From assembly GCA_000708835.1 (NCBI GenBank), contig DF236956.1, positions 315,346-379,345 of the forward strand: 64,000 bases of DNA, in the 5' to 3' direction. The notes beneath the pieces are model-generated. The model saw only the letters and a program-made list of their open reading frames with translations. It did not search any database and was not told the DNA's origin. The stretch is from Klebsormidium nitens (Eukaryota; Streptophyta; Klebsormidiophyceae; Klebsormidiales; Klebsormidiaceae). The position numbers and the translations under genes are program-made. Positions within the stretch are counted from its first letter, which is position 1. Each line of letters starts with the position of its first letter. Of the stretch, positions 24,201-37,700 are shown in pieces.

Positions 24201-27200
24201 NNNNNNNNNNNNNNNNNNNNNNNNNNNNNNNNNNNNNNNNNNNNNNNNNNNNNNNNNNNNNNNNNNNNNNNNNNNNNNNNNNNNNNNNNNNNNNNNNNNN
24301 NNNNNNNNNNNNNNNNNNNNNNNNNNNNNNNNNNNNNNNNNNNNNNNNNNNNNNNNNNNNNNNNNNNNNNNNNNNNNNNNNNNNNNNNNNNNNNNNNNNN
24401 NNNNNNNNNNNNNTCCGCGCGCCATGACTGCTCCTCGAGGTCCCCCCGGGTGCGCCGCCGCTGGTCCAGTCGTTTCACCGCCACCACCGACCAGTCATCC
24501 AGCGTTGCTCGGTACACCGTCCCGAAGGAGCCGCTTCCCACGACGTTGGCCTGGGCCCCTAACGACACAGGAAAAAGACACGTTAACCAAGCTTGGTTTG
24601 GGGTTGGTTAAGTGCCCTGTAACCAAGCGAAGCTTGACCGCCACCACCAACCGGTCACTCAGCACCGCCCGGTACACCGTCCCAAAGGAGCCGCTTCCCA
24701 CGACGTTGGCCTGGGCCCCTAACCACACAGGAAAAAAATAGGCGTTAACCAAGCTTGGTTTGGGGTTGGTTAAGTGCCCTGTTACCAAGCGAAGCTTCAC
24801 CGCCACCACCGACGCGTCACTCAGCACCGTCCGGTAGACCGTCCCAAAGAAGCCGCTTCCCACGACATTGGCCGGGGCCCCTAACCACACAGGAAAAAAC
24901 CGGCGTTAACCGTTAGCTTGGTTTGGGGTTGGTTAAGTGCCCTGTTACCAAAGGAAGCTTCACCGCCACCACCGACCAATCACTCAGCTCCGCCCGGTAC
25001 ACCGTTTCAAAGGAGCCGCTTCCCACCACGTTGGCCGGGGACCCTACATTTTTTAGAGATATCTTGAAGACATAAATCAAAATATAACAATCAAAAATAC
25101 AATAAAAAGGACAAACAGAGCACCAAAGTAACCCTACCCATCCCAGTGCGGTTAACTTGTTATCATCTCGGCATATCATTATCTTTTTTTAAGCAATGGG
25201 GTCCCTACCCACACACGTACACGTCAGGAAGAGATTGGCATTGACCGGGCTTAGTTTGGGGTTGATGAAGGGGCCTGATGTGGTTCAACCACTTCAATTT
25301 TACGACCAATCGTGGTTAAGGCCGAAAGCTTTCAAAACGGGATACGTCAAGGATCCAAATTAATAGCCGGGTAGGCTTCTGGAGGTAAAGCCAACAATCA
25401 AACCTCAAGTCTAAGCCCAGATGGACAGATCATCAGAATCGATTCAGCTCTCGTTGAATTCAAAGGAGAAGATGAACAATGCAATCGACCACAAGCGACA
25501 TTGTGGCACGCTTCTTGTAAGGCTCGTTTTCGGCCACAGAAGAACGGAAACCGAAACGGAAACGGAATCAAGAAACGGAATGTCAGGACGCACATCCACC
25601 GGTCGCCGCTCTGAGCTCCGCCAGAGTGAAGGCGTGGTTCCAGTAGGCGGAGCCTGGGCGGCGGGAGGCCCCGCTGCCCGCAGAGGAATGCATTGGCAGA
25701 GACATTTCCTTGGCAGAGAAGTCTCCTGCGCTCATAGGCGGGGGCCGCTTATGCCTCCGGTATAAGATGCACCCGACGATGATGCCGATAAGCGCCGCGC
25801 AGATCGCCCCCGCGGCGGCACCGGCTATGATTCCGACCGGGGAGCTGGAGGATTCGGGCGGCGGGGCAGAGTTTCCGGGCGGGGGGGAGACGAAAGGCGG
25901 GTTTGGCGGGGGGGGGATGTACTCCGGGGGGGAATTGTACTCGAGGGGCTGTTAGCGGGGGGACTGCTTGTCGACGTGACGCTGAGACCAGTGTTACCCG
26001 GTAGTACGTTGTCGGATCCGAAGCGGGCCAGGAACCCGGAGGATATCGTCCCGGTCAGGTTGTTGCGAAAGAGCGTGAGCGTTTTCAGCCCCAGGGGGTT
26101 TGCTAGTTCTGGCGGAACCGGGCCCGTGAGATGGTTTTGGCTGAGTAGCAGAGCGGACAGATCGGCGAGGTTGCCTAGTTGGGGGGGTATAGGGCCTGAC
26201 AGGTTGTTGTTCAACAGGTAAAGCTCATTAAGGCTGGTTAGCTGTGCGAGTTGTGGGGGGATGGGGCCGGACAATTGGTTATTCCCCAGAGAGAGGGTTA
26301 ACAGGTTGGTTAGCGCGCCCAACTCGGCAGGGATGGAGCCCGATATGTTGTTTCGCTCGAGAACCAGGTACTGCAGATTGGTTAGCTGACCGAGGGTTGG
26401 GGGAATTGGGCCCGACAAGGAGTTGTTGTTTAGGAAGATGCTCGTTAACCGGGTTGTGGAACCCAACTCTGGTGGGATGCTGCCGGATAGGCTGTTGTTC
26501 CACAAAAACAAGTTGGTTAAGCTGACCATGTTCCCTAGCGCTGCAGGAATCGGCCCTGAGAGCTGGTTGTTTTGCAGCGCAAGAGCCGTGAGCTGGGTGA
26601 GCGAGACAAACTCCGGAGGGATCCCCCCGCTCAGTTGGTTAAACTGCAATCCCATGACGGTCAACTGCAACAGGTTTGCAAGTTCGACTGGGACAGGCCC
26701 CGTCAGGTTGTTTTCATACAGTTCCAGGTCGAGTAAGCTGCTCATTCCCGCCAAAGCCGCCGGAATAGAGCCGTTCAGCCGGTTTCTTCCCAAGTTTAGC
26801 ACTGTGAGGCTGGTCAGGTTTCCGAGGTTGGGGGGGATGGGTCCCGAGAGTCGGTTCCCATTAAGATTCAGCTTTTGGAGCTTAATTAACCCGCCTACCT
26901 CTGAGGGCAAACCCCCGGTCAGATTGTTATACCCCAGGTTCAGTTCCGTAAGGTTGCCCAGCTTACCGATCTCGGGAGGGATCCCTCCCGAAAGGTTATA
27001 ACGGCAGATCCATAGGACGGTGAGGTTTGTCAGATTGCCAATCTCGGGGGGAATGGGTCCTGAGAGGGAGGGAAGGGGGGGGGGTCCAAATGGGGAGCAG
27101 ATGTTGAGGGCGGTTTGACTGGCTAGGGGGCCCACTGTCAGGCGCTGTAAATCGTCGAGGGTGAACGAGGCAACATGGGCTTGCTTGTTGCAGAGAACTA

Positions 27201-27246
27201 ATGTCAGAAACAGAAGGCTGAAAGCTGCCCATTGTCGTGAACCCAT
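21219..27246 (-). CDS. Leucine-rich-repeat receptor-like kinase, with a sequence gap and a frameshift
   Basis: Exons seen, transcription order: 27246-25600 (ectodomain and membrane span), 24558 into the gap, gap to 23949, 23113-22802, 21946-21590, 21401-21219 (stop). Start chosen at MGSRQWAAFSLLFLTLVL, a signal peptide; an upstream in-frame Met lacks one. About 14 LRRs of 24 residues with LxGxIP cores follow, then a Pro-rich stretch, a membrane helix (GIIAGAAAGAICAALIGIIV) and CILYRR. The kinase has GSGSFGTVY, VAVK, VRHKNLVRLLGSC, HRDIKAANILL (RD type), DFGLARL and APEYM. The LRR frame ends early at 25825 while the membrane frame runs -1 to it; one missing base in a C-run near 25926-25932 or 25908-25916 explains this. 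The usual LRR N-cap Cys pair is not evident. It is likely a surface receptor Ser/Thr kinase; the ligand is unknown. Confidence 0.85.
21960..22200. repeat. 80-bp tandem repeat, three copies, in a kinase intron
   Basis: The word GCAGCGGGTTAAG recurs at 22001, 22081 and 22161, an exact 80-bp period. Copies share GGGCTGTTAACCACG and TGACGCATC..TGTGACGGAC. The array starts about 14 nt beyond exon boundary 21946, next to its acceptor, but does not clearly include exon sequence. Confidence 0.9.
23968..24413. other. Assembly gap (446 N)
   Basis: Run of N. It hides the kinase region between VAVK and the ATLSE exon end, including the alpha-C helix. Confidence 0.99.
24480..25045 (-). repeat. Four tandem copies of the kinase glycine-loop exon
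   Basis: Near-identical ~160-bp units each carry an acceptor TTAG-like end, then ANVVGSGSFGTVYRA-like coding and VVAVK. Exon-start positions are 24558, 24718, 24880 and 25043 (spacing 160, 162, 163). Only the 24558 copy continues into further kinase sequence (KRLDQRRRTRGDLEE) before the gap. The other three run instead into a shared LVTGHLTNPKPS reading of intron sequence. The most distal copy has lost the glycine-loop FG (GSFETVY) and its acceptor is altered. They all lie in the intron between the membrane exon and the kinase start. Confidence 0.88.
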
Positions 27247-30200
27247 GTTGATAGGCATATGTGTTGTCAAGGGAAGGGACTGGACTGGAACTCTTTTTGT
27301 ACCTGCATTGAAGCAAGTAGAACTGAGGGTCGGAAGAACAGCTGACATATCCAGATTCTGTTGGACGCAAAGTGGACTACATTTTTCGCGGTAAAACAGC
27401 AAGTACAGGTGATGTTGTGAGATAGATTTCACCAGAATTGCAGAAAGTTTGACCTATCTGCACATCAACAGTTGCCCCCAAAAGCCTCAGAGATATCCAA
27501 ACCTCACTTCACAAAACAAACAAGAAAAAGGCAGACAGTCTATAACCTGCTGTAAGTTGGGCCATAAGCCACTTTCAAAAGGTTTTGCTGAATTGCAAGT
27601 TGCCACAGCATTCATGCCAGAAGCCATGTCAATGTAGGGCCTCCACTTTGAGAAGAGCCTTCATTGAATAATGAATGCAAAACTGGAAGTATTTGAAGAC
27701 TCTCACTGACCAATGTCGTCATCTCTCAAAGGGCAACCAACCAGTGTCTTAGCTTCTGCGAAGCACAAGCCAAGCAATTGGCACAAACCCTGCATATGGA
27801 TGTAAGCCGCTACAAAGGAATTGTGGATGAGACTGGACCAAAACAAAAAGGTGGCAAGAGGCACCCCTCAAGCAGCCAAATCTGAGGGCACTTTACACGG
27901 GCCGGGAGCATCCAAACTAGCTTCTCAATCTCACAGAAGCCTCTTTTATATTCTATATTCTTGATGTTTTTGAAGAACGGCCTCCTTCACAACATGTCCA
28001 ATGGTTTGAAAAAATAAAATGGGAGGATTAGTACCCAACAACAACATGGTTACCGGCCTTTGAGGAGACAGAATCTGATGACATTGCAATAATGACATGC
28101 TTGTCTCACAGAGGCAAATCAGATCAACAACCCAATAAAGCCAACTAGATGCGGGGTGACCAAAGAAGTTGGTGATTGAACGCTACTGGTTCACGTTACC
28201 AGCTAGCCATAGCGACTGCAAGCCATTCTAAGCAGCTTTGTGGCAAATCTTAAGCAATTCACCAAGGATCTTAGAGATTCATTAATCTGACGAGTACAAA
28301 CCCTTCTCACCTTGCAACGACGTTGTGGAGCGGACCTCTGTTACCAAGTCTTATTGCCGGTATATATCTTCCCCCCTCCTTCGGCGTCTTTCTCATGGAG
28401 CGTGCATTGCAACCTATTAGCAGGCAACCAACGTTCTTTGTCTTCTCTCCCCAGCGGCTACTATCAAGAGCGAACTCATCCCTCGAAGAAGCCCTTGAAG
28501 GTTGTCAGTCTAGCAGTTGTTGCGTGTACCAACTCCAACTGCAGGTTCTTGCTTAGCACAAAGCCGCCACAACTGATGAACATTGGTATCTCTGTTGCAT
28601 GACAGGTCCACTTAGCGCTCATTTTATAGCTTCCACCAAATCTGGCCCAGCAGCGAAGGTGCCGGATGCATCCGCCATTATGCAAGTCCAAGTCACACTA
28701 GACAGTAATGGACTGAAGCAGACTGAGAGGGATCCCGTCACCGCTTCCAAGGCCGCGCAATGTTTTCCGGAATCCGTACTACGATCGAGGCCGTTCGTAG
28801 AGTCGTAGTCGCCGATCTCATCGTACGGATGTCGTCATAGTTTGTTCGAGTCGTTGACCGGCAAGCGCGCGCGCACTGATTCTTGTCCAGCGGCCCTGGT
28901 TAGGATAAGCGACGGTTTGAATGCGAAACCGCATGACCTTCAGTGCAAGGGCTCTAATTCGAGGATTTTTATAGAAGTAAACTTGCTTTGTAAGGTCTGA
29001 TTTACAAGGAACTCGAAGACGTGGGGTGACCTAGTAAGAAAGTGAGGGTGGGCAAGCCATTAATCGTGATTGGGGTTTTAGGGGGGTTTTAGTGTTGGTT
29101 AAGCAGGAAACTCTTCAATTAGTTTATCACCCTGTAAGTTTAATGGTACCACCACGCACCAGCTAGTTGGAGAAAGGAATGTTACAGTATACAGTAGTAC
29201 TGTATGTGTGATGTACCTACGGTAGTGCAATACCGCAGATATGTAATCATAAACTTCAATAGTAATAAGGAACTTATGGGGCAGGGGTACGGGTAGGGTT
29301 AGTTTACCGTAGTGTACAGATGTTGCAACGTTGCAGAGCCTTGCGCCATTGCATCTCCAACAACGTCATCGTGAGATCAGCGGATCCAATCCAATCTTCT
29401 GCACCAAGTACTGGGCTTATACAGCCTAAGTTGGTACCAACACCTAGTAGTCTATGTAGCCTGGAGGACCTAGGCTACACCAAAATCCCAAGGCTCATGT
29501 CAGATAACCTATTCAACAGTAGCAGCACTCCGCATGCAGGCTAGCGGTACAACTTAGTCCAGCTCAGGTCCCGTGCAATCATAAATGTACCCACGTTCAG
29601 ATCTGTCCGGAATCTGGATTGCAGAATCTACCTATCCTGACGTGTCAGCCAGGACATCGTTTCAGCAAACTTGCGGCTACCATACCTTAGTCTAGTAGCC
29701 GCCAGCTTCTCGAGAAGCTGGGCGACCTCCGGGCGTGTGTGGCAGCTTCCGCCGCGCCCTTAATAGGGCTTGGCTGATGGTTCAGGTTTGAAGTCAGCAG
29801 ATCCAGATGCCTCAAGAAACGCAGAACGTTGTGTACCAGACATGTGCAGCATGTACTGATTCATTTGTGGCGCTCGATCAACTCAGCACTGACAAAGTTG
29901 AGCGGACCCTTTCGGCGGGCTGTGATGAGATGATGGTTACAGAACGTGATATTGGTGTCAGCGTCTCCAATTCCGCGCTCAGCCCACTTGATAGGAAGGC
30001 ATATGACCCTCTCTTGGTGACTCAATTCGGTTGGAGTCTGCAGGAATGATTTCCAATCTTAGAAGTGGATCTCCCTAGTCTTAAGACCTAAGTGCCTGAG
30101 TGCTCTTTCTACTGCTAGGCGAGGCTTGCAAATCGAGCCTCCGAGCAAGGGTGAATGATATAACAGTTCTCAGGCAAATTTTGCCCTTAGCTGAGTCTCG

Positions 30201-31721
30201 TTAAGAGGACTCTGCTCATGAACATGTGGTCCGTAGGGAGAGGGAAGCACTAATCTGACAAGTTCGGATCCACTCGTGCGGCAGTGTAATGGGGCCTTCA
30301 GAATAATGGGCAGATCTGTTGGTCTGAGTGAAGCGCCGCTAAGGCCCGAGAGAAACGCCTGTCGCTAATCAAGTGACTAAGGTTCGGGTCAGGCATAAGG
30401 GGATTGGAATACCAGAGCAACTGGTGTACCAGATCAGATGCTGTGACCAGGCAAGAGAAGCAAGCAATCTGAAGGCTAATCTGGGAAGAGATTTGCAAGA
30501 GGTTTGCGAGGGTAGCCATACCTGGGTTGGGGCTCTCTTCTGCTCCACGATTCGTAGCTAGCGCCAAGACTGAAGTGAGTGCCACAAACCCTATCCCAGG
30601 AACAGCTGCACTGGAGAACCAGACCAGTTTTCGATCACAAATACAGACCGTATACTTTTCTCAAGGCTTGCAAAACTGGGGCTGCTGAGGCGCCTCCGAC
30701 CAGTGTAGCTACGTTCAAAAGTGACCTAGTCCTAACAATCCCGCAAGAGCCCACTGGATAGGATTCGGTAGGGACAATCCTCAACCGGTCTCCTGCTCTT
30801 GCGCCCCTCTCCTTCAACCCAGAATATAGACTCATTGCTGCATGCTCCTCTTCTCGCCAGCCGTTCAAGAAGCTCATGGCGGCAAACTCTGCCTTCCTGC
30901 AGCATTTGGAATCTGGGCTCCCAAGCTCGACTCATAATCAGGTCTTGTGATGGACGTTGCATCCTGTGGCGCATTGGACGACTTGGGGCGACGCTGGGGG
31001 CCTTGCCGCAGCTTCTTTTGGAAGTGAAGGTAAGCGCGACCGTTTGGCGCTTCAAACGGGATTAGTGTCAACAACAGTGGGTTTTGTTGATGGAGCTCAG
31101 GAAGCTGGAATGAGGAGGTTTGATAGTAGACGCCTTCCGGAACCAGGAAAGGAGTTGGATGATGGGACGGCACGCAACTCTGGGTATGGCCTCAGCAGGC
31201 AGGAGTGCTACCACTTTCGAAGGAGAAGATTTCAAGTGCCACCTCGCCAACGACAGGCTTTGAGCGATTGCAGCTTCAGGGGCTTGTAAGGCCAACACGC
31301 ATTCGCCGAATTCTGTATAGCGTACAGAGTTGCGGTTCTTATTTGGAGTGACAAATTTGGTGGGGTTGCGCTGCCTTTGGTCGTCAAGAGCAGGGAAAAC
31401 GTCCCTGGAAGTGACGTCAAGGATGTGTTGCGCAATCTGATGAGATCTGCCGAAAAGTCAGTCAGCGGTGCCGGCAGAAACATCTACAGCTGTCAACTTA
31501 CAGCTGTTGCTTCAATCCAAGTGGTCAAGGAACGTCAATCAGGACAAGTTAGTTGGCCAGCACATCGAGCAGAGGCGCTCAAAGCCGGCCTGGTCACATG
31601 AGCGGGTCGAGCAGAACTTTCTGAGTTGGTCCGCCGCTTAAGAGACTTGGTCGGAGAAGCGTTTCAGCTGTCAGAGTATGCACGCCTTTGGCTTTTAGGA
31701 GCCACGGAAGCCGTCCGCACA
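27247..31721. other. 4.5-kb intergenic region, no gene supported
   Basis: No frame has splice support. A frame at 29807-30049 (80 codons, starting MPQETQNVVYQT) and several at 30300-31600 are protein-like, but no family is recognised; they could be eroded mobile-element sequence. Palindromic AT motifs lie near 29180-29215, and a perfect 16-bp palindrome AGCTTCTCGAGAAGCT occurs near 29705. The TOG-gene promoter must lie at the right end. Confidence 0.4.
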
Positions 31722-34700
31722 ATGGAGGCGGAACCGATGGAGTTCGGCTTCGTGCCGAGCCGCATCGTGCGCGAGCTCGGGGAGATCGGCAATTGGAAGG
31801 TGCGCGCGGACGCGATCGAGACGCTGCAGCGATTGGTGGGGGCCATCAGGTGAGCCTCTTCGTTATCATACTGGACTTCTGATCGACCTCTGCTGACCGA
31901 AGCAACGGTCAGCAGCGGTCAGCAATGGTCAGCAGCAGCTGTCAGGAACGCTCAGCAGCGGTCAGCAACGGTCAGCAGCTTCCAATTAGTATCAACACCC
32001 GGGAACGGGTGCGGTTGGTTAGGGGGAAGGATGGGTGCAGGCACGGGGCGCGTCATTGGGGTGGGTCAGAGTTTCGGGTTAAGGTTTCCAAGCCCTCACT
32101 ATCTTACTGCAAGTTACTGTCCGTAAAAGCTAGACGGTTGCTAGTATTTTGCAGGAGCTTCTCGACGGTGGCACTGAAAGATGAGAAGGCTTAGAGCTTC
32201 CCACTCTTAGGGCGGCTCGATATGAGCAACGCGTTTCGAATGAGAGGCACCTTTACTAGTGTTTGCATGGAGGCACGACTTGAAAACTTCGACGGAAAGT
32301 AAGCCATGAGCTACGTGACCTCGTCTCTCGAGGTCCCCGTCTCTCGTCGAGGATCATTCTCGTCTCTACTCGAAATTATCAACTTTCACCTTGACGGAGG
32401 CGGTACCCTCTCCAGGAGATTCAAGCAACTACAGATTTACAAAGCAACAAGGTTGGGAGAGGAAGGCTTTGAGCTGGCAACCGTTCCAGTCTGAGCATGT
32501 ATACGTCCTTCGTGGCTGCAGCGACAAGCAAAGCCTGCTGCCAACGCTCGGCTCCTTCGTGGCCTTCATGCTCAAGCTTCTGGCGGACCCAAACTTCAAG
32601 ATCTCGCTCACCGCAATGCAGGTCAGTCGCCCAGCCTCTTCAAAATTTTCACTTGGATGTTGGATTTCATTGGGCGACGGTCCAAATCTCACCTAATCGC
32701 TTGGGATGTGAGAATGAAGGTGGTTTGGCCTATCATTTCGAGCGTTTCCTGCTCCACATATGAGCTTTCCGACTTGCCTTTTCCTTCCAGTCCCCTCTCC
32801 AGGAAATATGCAAGCACAGCTCTACGGTTACTGACTCCTGTAATCTTTCTTTGAGCTGCCCAGTGCACCAAACAGATACTTCAAACCACTGTTTATTGCC
32901 GGCGAACTGATCTCTTGTACCGGTGGCAGGTTCTCGGCGACCTAGTTCTCAAGACCGGCCCCTCTTTACGGCCCTTCCTGGTCGCCCTCCTCCCGGGCTT
33001 GGTTGGCAAGCTGGGCGACTCCAAAATCGTGGTCCGGCAAGCAACGGTCAAAGTCCTGCGACAACTGCACGGGAGTCTGGGTCAAGCGGCGGTCTTAGCG
33101 GCTATGGAAGAAGTGTATGACGTCAGCAGCAGTGGGGCGGCTAAGGAGGAGATCGTGGCTGCGGTTATCACGATGCTGCCGGACGGGGCCGGGAGCGATG
33201 CGGACGTTGTCGGAGTTATGCGAATGTTGGGCGGTATTGTGAAGCACAGAGACGGGTAAGCAGGACTTCTGGTCGATAATTGGATTGTGTGCTCGGAGTT
33301 TCCTGCGTAGCAAGTGTCATATGCCAAAAGTGGATGTGGAGACGGTTGGGTTTTCAGGCTGTTACTGAAATCGTACTTACTGTGTCAGGACAGAGATCAC
33401 AACTCCCATGCGGGGATCTTTTAATGGTAAGATGAGAATCGGCTATGTGCCCAAAGGAGAGACCTAAAGTAGCTGGAGTAGTCATGAGGTTGCTCAGTCT
33501 TCTTCATCAAATCAGACAAGCAGAAGAAAATCAGGTCCACCCCGTTTGCTTCGCCGTCGTGCGCCTGTCGGGCAGCCATTATACCGCAATTTTTCAATCC
33601 GTTCTTGCCGTTGGAGCTCCTAGAGATTGCAATAAACATTATCAGCTCTCGATCTCAGTGTTTGAGTTTCTGCGTTTTCTTCTTTGCAGTACCCGGACGG
33701 TCGCACTCGACGCCTTCACCGCCCTCCAAGACATGGTCGGGGCGAGCCGCATGCAGGCGCTTCTCCCGCAGCTCGGTTCCGAGGGATCCCTCTCCGAGAT
33801 AAACGACCGTTTGCGCAGTCACGCGCTACACTCGGACTCGCCCCCCCGGGCACCTCTCGTGATCACCGGGGCGGCCGCGCCTCTTCTGGGGGGGTTGGGC
33901 GCCGACGTTCGGAACCTCCCCGGACAGAAACCAAGCGACGAGCCTATCTTTGAGAGGAACCGGGGGATCCCCCCGGCTAAGGGGGGAATGTTCGGAGACG
34001 GGGGGGAGGCGAGCACGAGCTCGGTAGGTGGGCGGTCGAGAAAATCGGTCCCGTGGGAGATCCCGGTTCCTCGTTCCAGGGGGGTAGAAAGCCCGGTACT
34101 TTCGCCAACCTCCCCCCTAAGCGTCGGATCGTCTGCGTCTGATACCGCGCCCCCCCCCCTCGACACGGGCCAAAACCGGCCCCCACTTTTGAAGACGACT
34201 GTTTTGGGAGATCTAGACGAGAGCCACGACAATTCAGCCCCCCGCCGGTCGGTGGGTCACGGCCCCCCGGGGCAGGTGATAAAACGGCGGCCCAGCCGCG
34301 GGGGGGTCCAGGAACGGGGCCAGGACCCCCCCGACCCGGCGACGCTGCTCGTCGCCGGCCGCAGCGCGCACGCGGGGGGGTCGAGCCCCGAGCTTCTGGC
34401 ACCCCCCGGTAGAAATTCAGAGGTTGTGCGGCCCCTGAGCCTGCTAAAAGTGGACTCGGGGAAGGGGTGTGGATTCACGCCTCTGAGCCCGGGGGGTATT
34501 TCGGGGGTGGGCTTGCAAGCGCCGGAGGGCGTTTCGGGGGGCTGGGGCCGGGAGAGCAGCTTCATGGAGCGAATCCAGATGTCGGCGGCGCGGAGCAACA
34601 GCGAGCGGGATGCGGGGGCGCCGGCGGGCCGCATCAGCAGTGACGTCAGCAGGAGTGGAGACGGTTCGGAAGCAGGTAGGGACCACGAAGCTCTCTAATA

Positions 34701-37700
34701 CTTGGGCTTTGAGAAAAGTGCACTTTTCGCTCCTTATCCATATCTCGAGAAACAGCGAAGAGATAACATCCATTGAAGAGCAGATGAAGTGCTCTTCTGT
34801 CCCATTCAGCGGCCTTTTGTTTCGAAGCAAGAGCTTTGCACGGATCAAGGAGAGATGTGCTTTAGCTCGACAAGTCAGTAAGATAAGAACTGTCGTCACG
34901 TCTTTCCTGTCCCAACACGAGAAGCGATGAACGAATCGTCAACCTCTGACACAATCCCAAAAGTCCAGCGAGAAACTAGCGCGTGTCTTAGGAAAATCCA
35001 CTTTTCCAGGTCGGCATCGAGGGCGGGTCGACTTCGTCGACTCTTCGTCAGATCGGCACCTCGAGGGGGGGGCATCTCTTTCCCAGCACGGCATCTTGCT
35101 GACCGCAAAGTCCCCCCCAGTAGATCCGCCCATCAAAGCGCGGACCGGAAGCCTCAAGTCCGCCATGAAAGCCGGAACCTCTCAGGGCGGAGTGACCGGA
35201 ACGAACGACCAGTTCGCAGCGCATGGCGACGACGGACTGAGACGCAGCGGAAGCAGCTCGTCGCTTTGGGGGGGGGACAGCTCAGGGGCTACTCAAAGCG
35301 CAGCGCTCCCCCCCCTCGCGGCGGAATCAAGCACGGAGTCCATCCTCCGGTCGCCTTTGGCGTCGCCCTTCTCTCCGACCGCCCCTCAAAATGGTTTGGC
35401 GCGCGCGGCAGGGGGGATGAGTCGCGGAATGGCGTCTCCCAAACCCCCCCCAAAGCGCGCAAGCTCCGAGCTGCGCATGGCACCCGCGAAAGCGGGGGAT
35501 GACGATTCCAGCAACCCGGATACCCCCTCGGCGCGCTCCGAAGAGGGGGGGCGGGGGGAAAATAATAGCAGAAACGACGCGTACTCGTTCCGGGGGGGTA
35601 GCTCCATGAAGATGGCCCAGACGTGGGGGTCCGAAGAAAAGCGTGGTGCGCCGGATCTGCGGGGGGGTGAAGCGGGGGCGCGCTGGGCGAGCCCCGCGGA
35701 GGGGGGGGAAATTGGGAGAAATCTGCGCGCGAGCTTGGGAGACGGGAGCGATTCCGAGAACAAGGCGACGATTCGGGGGAAGCTCTCCATTCTGAAGAAG
35801 AAGCAGGGCAGCCGACGCGTGCACAGCGCGAACTCCGCGTTACAGCGCATCCCGAACAGCTACAGCGAAGGTGACGTCAGCGTGGCGGACCTGAAATCGT
35901 CGCAGGCGCCGTTCGCGCTCGCGCTCGCGCACAAGTTCGCGCCCGGGACCGCGGCCGCGGGCAGCACCGCGTACCACGACGGGGAGTTCGACGGCGGCGG
36001 GATGACGTCGCCCGGCGGGGGCGCGCGCGCGCGGGGCCGCACCGCGGCGTCCCCGGACCCCAGCGAGGGTTTGAGCGACGACCCGTTTGCGAGCCGGTTC
36101 AAGATCGGGTTTGGGTCGCAAAGCGGGCGCGGGGGGGAGAGTCCCGCGTTTCCAGAGGAGGGGGAAATCGAAAGGGCTCCGGAAGGGGGGGGGACGAAAC
36201 TAGTGCGGCGGGTTTCGAAGGCGACGCTGCAGCGGCGCGCGACGAAGCAGACGGAGGCCGCGGCCGCGGCCGCGCTGGGGCTTCCGACTGACGTCAGCGT
36301 CGGGGAGGGGTACTCTGAGACCGGGACGTCCGGTCGGGACCGCGAATTTAAGGCGAATGCTTCGCGGCTTTCCGGGGGGGGTCGGGATGAGATACAGCTG
36401 AAAGGCGGTCGGTCGATTAGTCCCAGTCGGCAGAGGGCGACCGCGGAAGCGGACGCGCTGCGAGGGATGTCGCCCCCGAAGAGCTCCGGGAGAGGGGGGA
36501 TGACCGGTAGGGATCTGGCGGCGGCGGCGGCGAAGCCAATGGACGAGATCCTGACGGAGGATCTTCAGGTAAGAGATGCGAACAGGCCACATTTTGATTG
36601 GATAAAAATCTTCTGGTGAAACAAGTCAAGGACGATGGATAGTGCAGATGGGCTTGGTAAGTAACGAGCCAAGTACAGTAAAGTTTTTTTGGGTAACAGT
36701 GAGGATCGACGAGAGCCGTCTTCCTACCTTCTAAAATAGCTTCGCAGCTTCTCAACCCTCAAATGTGTTTGCGTGTCGCAAATGAAGCTTGAAGAATCTG
36801 AATTTTGATCGGGATGTTTTGGTGACAAAGCTACGTTCTCAGGCGAAGGACATATGCACTCTCCGTGTCCAAATGCGTCAATCCAGCTGTGTCCAAATGC
36901 GTCAATCCAGCTCGACAATCAAGACGAGACTCCAGCTCACCTTTATTTTTCGGGCCTAGATCTTTACCTGAACGTGCTTCTTCTCCCTATTCTCAGCCCT
37001 GCGCGTACCCGGAGCGCGAGGTGCGCGAGGCCGTGTCGTGCCTCGTGCGCGCGAACCTGCAGCGGCCCAACCAGGGCACCATCGACTGGAGCGAGCAGTA
37101 CGAGGCGATCAACGTCATCCGCCGCGCGGCGGTGCACCATGTCGCGCAGTTGCAGCCGGAGCTGAAGGCCGCGGTGGTCGCGCTGGTGCCGTCGTGCGAT
37201 AACCTGCGCTCCTCGCTCGCCAAAGTGAGCGCGCGCACAAGCTGTTTGGCTGCTAATAAATCTACTCATGTGGCTGCTCACAATCGCACGATTGCTACTG
37301 GCTGCTTCGGGCCCGTGTGAACATTTTAAGAGGACGACATCTCTTAGTGTTTGCAATACTTTTGCTTGGCTTCAACCTTCGCTTGCCAGGTACTTTCGAG
37401 AAAATTATCATTCAACGACTCGCTGTCTCGCTGGCGGAACTTTTCAGTCAAGGAGAGCCGTGACTATCCTTAGCCACATTGATTCAAGCCCAGGTCCTTA
37501 AATCCTCAAACGGAACCTTCAAACCACTGGCCTTGACACCCTTTCATGCGGACCGGATAGTGTGCTCCCACCATTTTCCCAACGTCCTAAGCCGCATGTT
37601 GGTGCGTGTTCGCCTTGATCCAAAGCTCCCAAACTCTCCAACACTGCCTTTCTAACCCCGCGCGTTTCCCGCGCAGAACGCGCTGGTGTGCTTCCAAGAG

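Noticed and set aside
27247..27432. Upstream in-frame start for the receptor kinase
   Set aside because: It places about 62 polar residues before a clear signal peptide beginning at 27246.
34939..36592. Long minus-strand open frames opposite the TOG linker exon
   Set aside because: GC-rich shadow frames of a real plus-strand exon, with no splice sites or motifs of their own.
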